NCBI GenBank assembly: GCA_934254985.1
Contig: CAKQMS010000002.1
Span: forward strand, 123,210-187,209
Source of the DNA: an uncultured Prevotella sp.
GTDB taxonomy: Bacteria > Bacteroidota > Bacteroidia > Bacteroidales > Bacteroidaceae
DNA length: 64,000 nt
Direction: 5' to 3'
Shown: piece by piece, positions 62,569-64,000 of the stretch
Position numbering within the stretch: position 1 is the first letter of the stretch
Layout of the letters: each line of letters opens with the position of its first letter
Program-made: the position numbers and the translations under genes
Notes under the pieces: model-generated
Database searches by the model: none
What the model was told of the DNA's origin: nothing
Seen by the model: the letters and a program-made list of their open reading frames with translations, nothing else

Positions 62569-63180
62569 TTACATCTTATCATTAAACAAATCTTGATATA
62601 CCTTACCCCATTCTCCCCAAGAATAAGATCGAGATGGATGATGTTGACGAATCATTAGTGCCTTGTCTTTACCACAGGTAGAAAACCAACGGGTATAAAC
62701 CTTTTCTCCATTGGTAAGAGACATTTCTTCTCCATCCGTTTCCCCAAGACCACAAAGTCTATCAAAAAGACCATAGCCCCAAACAATGATAACATCAGGT
62801 TTCAACTCTTCAAGAACCTCCTTGAAGGCTGGAATAGAATCGTTAAATTGTTCATCGGTCTCTTTCACACCAGGAGCCTCAAGATTGAACTGAACGAAAT
62901 TATAGAATGCTACTTGATTCCATACATATTCTCGATCATCAACAGAAATCTCTCGATTCAACAAAGCTTTAGTTTGGCTTGTGAAGCCTTTATAAAAAAC
63001 TCCATCTTCTCCACTCAAGAATCCGTCCATCATATCTATAGTAAAACTATGATGGCAAGGACAACCTGCACTATCTGCATCATAGTGGCTATGCCCTAAT
63101 ATCAAGACTTTCTTACCACTATTCAAGAATCCTTTCTCGTAATCCTTACCAACAAAAGGATAAGCATTTACATGTTTCAT
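62569..63180 (-). CDS. Uracil-DNA-glycosylase-like (UDG-fold) hypothetical protein
   Basis: 203 residues. Pattern suggests a UDG-like Rossmann fold: an N-terminal strand-loop VLILGHSHYDADSAG, WNQVAFYNFVQ near the middle, FKEVLEELKPDVIIVWGYGLFDRL and a late MIRQHHPSRSYSWGEWGK (H-x-x-x-R-S-Y-S-like), which match the spacing of motifs in UDG-superfamily proteins of unknown function. The catalytic Asp/Asn of true glycosylases cannot be placed, so base excision is not claimed. It heads the operon with the membrane coiled-coil protein and has a complete promoter. Confidence 0.55.
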   Translation of the reverse strand: MKHVNAYPFVGKDYEKGFLNSGKKVLILGHSHYDADSAGCPCHHSFTIDMMDGFLSGEDGVFYKGFTSQTKALLNREISVDDREYVWNQVAFYNFVQFNLEAPGVKETDEQFNDSIPAFKEVLEELKPDVIIVWGYGLFDRLCGLGETDGEEMSLTNGEKVYTRWFSTCGKDKALMIRQHHPSRSYSWGEWGKVYQDLFNDKM

Positions 63181-63221
63181 ACACTATTCTATTTCATTTT
63201 AAAATTATAAAATGTCGGGGA

Positions 63222-63252
63222 CAAAGATAGTGATTCCATTTGAAACTATCAA
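63222..63252 (-). promoter_or_regulatory. Promoter of the UDG-like/coiled-coil/exonuclease operon
   Basis: Minus strand: TTG (63250-63252), 20-bp spacer, TATCTTTG (63222-63229). Leader of about 40 nt. Confidence 0.75.
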
Positions 63253-63327
63253 GTCCATAATGGTTCATAAGCGAAAATTCTTGATTTCGGCTTAACAAAA
63301 GTAGTAAAAAACTTCTATAACTTCTGA

Positions 63328-63357
63328 ATAGGCGAAAGCCCTACCCTTTTAGGGAAA
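63328..63357. repeat. Right copy of 30-bp direct repeat
   Basis: Identical to 58251-58280 and in the same orientation. It lies just before the promoter of the last gene in the window. The two copies bracket about 5.05 kb. Confidence 0.9.
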
Positions 63358-63385
63358 ACCATACTACGCTTTATAGAATTCCCCC

Positions 63386-63416
63386 TTGCAATAATAAAAG
63401 GAAAGGGCTATCTTTG
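63386..63416 (+). promoter_or_regulatory. Promoter of the small secreted protein gene
   Basis: TTG (63386-63388), 20-bp spacer, TATCTTTG (63409-63416). Leader of about 40 nt. Confidence 0.78.
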
Positions 63417-63462
63417 CATCAGAAAAAAGAAATAAGTAATAACTCTAAAAACAATTGGAATT

Positions 63463-63927
63463 ATGAAACGTACATTATTAGCAATCGTAGCAGCATTCAT
63501 GATGATAGCATCTGTAAATGCTCAGAGACTGGTAGATATTCAGACAGAAGCTCGTTTTATCACAGATAAAATGGTGGTGGAACTGGGTTTGAGTAATGTT
63601 CAACGCAACAACATATTAAACATCAACCTCACTTACCTTGATGGCATCAGAAGCTATCGCGATATCGACTCTCATGGTTGGAAATATCGCAATAAGCAAC
63701 TAAAGCACATTCTCTCGGATAAGCAATGGAAGAAATACAAGAAGTCGTACTACTTCTATCGTCCTATCAGTTGGCGCAACAACGTTTACATACATAATAT
63801 ATATGCTAAGTATCCAAAACAGAATTGGAAATCAGACAAGCATCACCCTCACCACAGAGGCGACTTTGGACGACCAGGCAAGCCACACAAATACGACAAG
63901 CACTACAAGAAACATTACAAGAATTAG
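63463..63927 (+). CDS. Small secreted His/Lys-rich protein, unknown function
   Basis: 154 residues. Signal peptide to about residue 20 (SVNAQR). Helical middle (about 25-95) with LSNVQRNNILNINLTYLDGIR and ILSDKQWKKYKK, resembling the short helical periplasmic proteins of the Spy/CpxP kind (L-S-x-x-Q and L-S-D-K-Q repeats), a resemblance I rate as weak. The C-terminal 45 residues are rich in His, Lys, Gly and Pro (KHHPHHRGDFGRPGKPHKYDKHYKKHYKN) and may bind metal or polyanions. It has its own promoter. Confidence 0.7.
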   Translation: MKRTLLAIVAAFMMIASVNAQRLVDIQTEARFITDKMVVELGLSNVQRNNILNINLTYLDGIRSYRDIDSHGWKYRNKQLKHILSDKQWKKYKKSYYFYRPISWRNNVYIHNIYAKYPKQNWKSDKHHPHHRGDFGRPGKPHKYDKHYKKHYKN

Positions 63928-64000
63928 GCGCACCCGACAAACCCTGTGGAGGGCTGTGCAGATGCTAACCCAAAAACTGAGTTGCCAAACGATACATGAT

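Overview
The window looks like a gut or oral Bacteroidota chromosome, most likely Prevotella/Segatella. The evidence is the gene families (Mfa-type fimbriae, a TonB receptor with a carboxypeptidase-like N-terminal domain, DUF349, DUF5683, DUF4143 ATPases, GH43 and GH85 enzymes), the many lipoprotein signals, and promoters of the Bacteroidota type (TTG, 19-21 bp, TAnnTTTG) at many sites. The genus is an inference; there is no rRNA to fix it.

Layout. 1-7239 is housekeeping: the end of a PepD dipeptidase, CorA, a DUF349 protein, tRNA-Gln(CTG), L-serine dehydratase and a phosphate acyltransferase. 7458-10786 holds a TlpA-like thioredoxin lipid-envelope protein with a small membrane protein, a divergent short sigma-70 factor and a Fic protein. 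10861-21443 is a six-gene fimbrial locus on the minus strand (DUF3575, DUF3868/OmpA-like, Mfa1 shaft, Mfa2 anchor, two very large lipoproteins probably at the tip). 21865-24423 is a GH43/MaoC/phosphoesterase operon with LacI-type operators. 24600-26538 is lpxB-surE (minus). 26768-33064 is the conserved parA-parB-DUF5683-lytic transglycosylase-spoT cluster. 33178-39824 has pectinesterase, MerR, alaS and a large GH43. 40001-43385 (minus) has a membrane MutS-like ATPase and an acetyltransferase-nitrilase fusion. 43560-50530 joins a GH85 endoglycosidase to fucose isomerase and fucose permease, which reads as harvest of fucosylated N-glycans. 51364-64000 is more accessory: two DUF4143 ATPases and a remnant of a third, a TonB receptor/beta-helix lipoprotein/phosphatase operon, a MITE-like element, and an AT-rich three-gene operon (UDG-like protein, membrane coiled-coil protein, DEDDh exonuclease).

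The most unusual content is not in the genes. Intergenic DNA carries many short tandem repeats (periods 12, 14, 17, 22 and 32 bp). Three separate loci share a 22-bp period built from a 12-bp near-palindromic core, and two of them show the same forward-reverse-reverse-forward order although their core sequences are different. A second candidate is the 5.1-kb accessory segment 58251-63357, bracketed by two identical 30-bp direct repeats and containing the uncharacterised three-gene operon.
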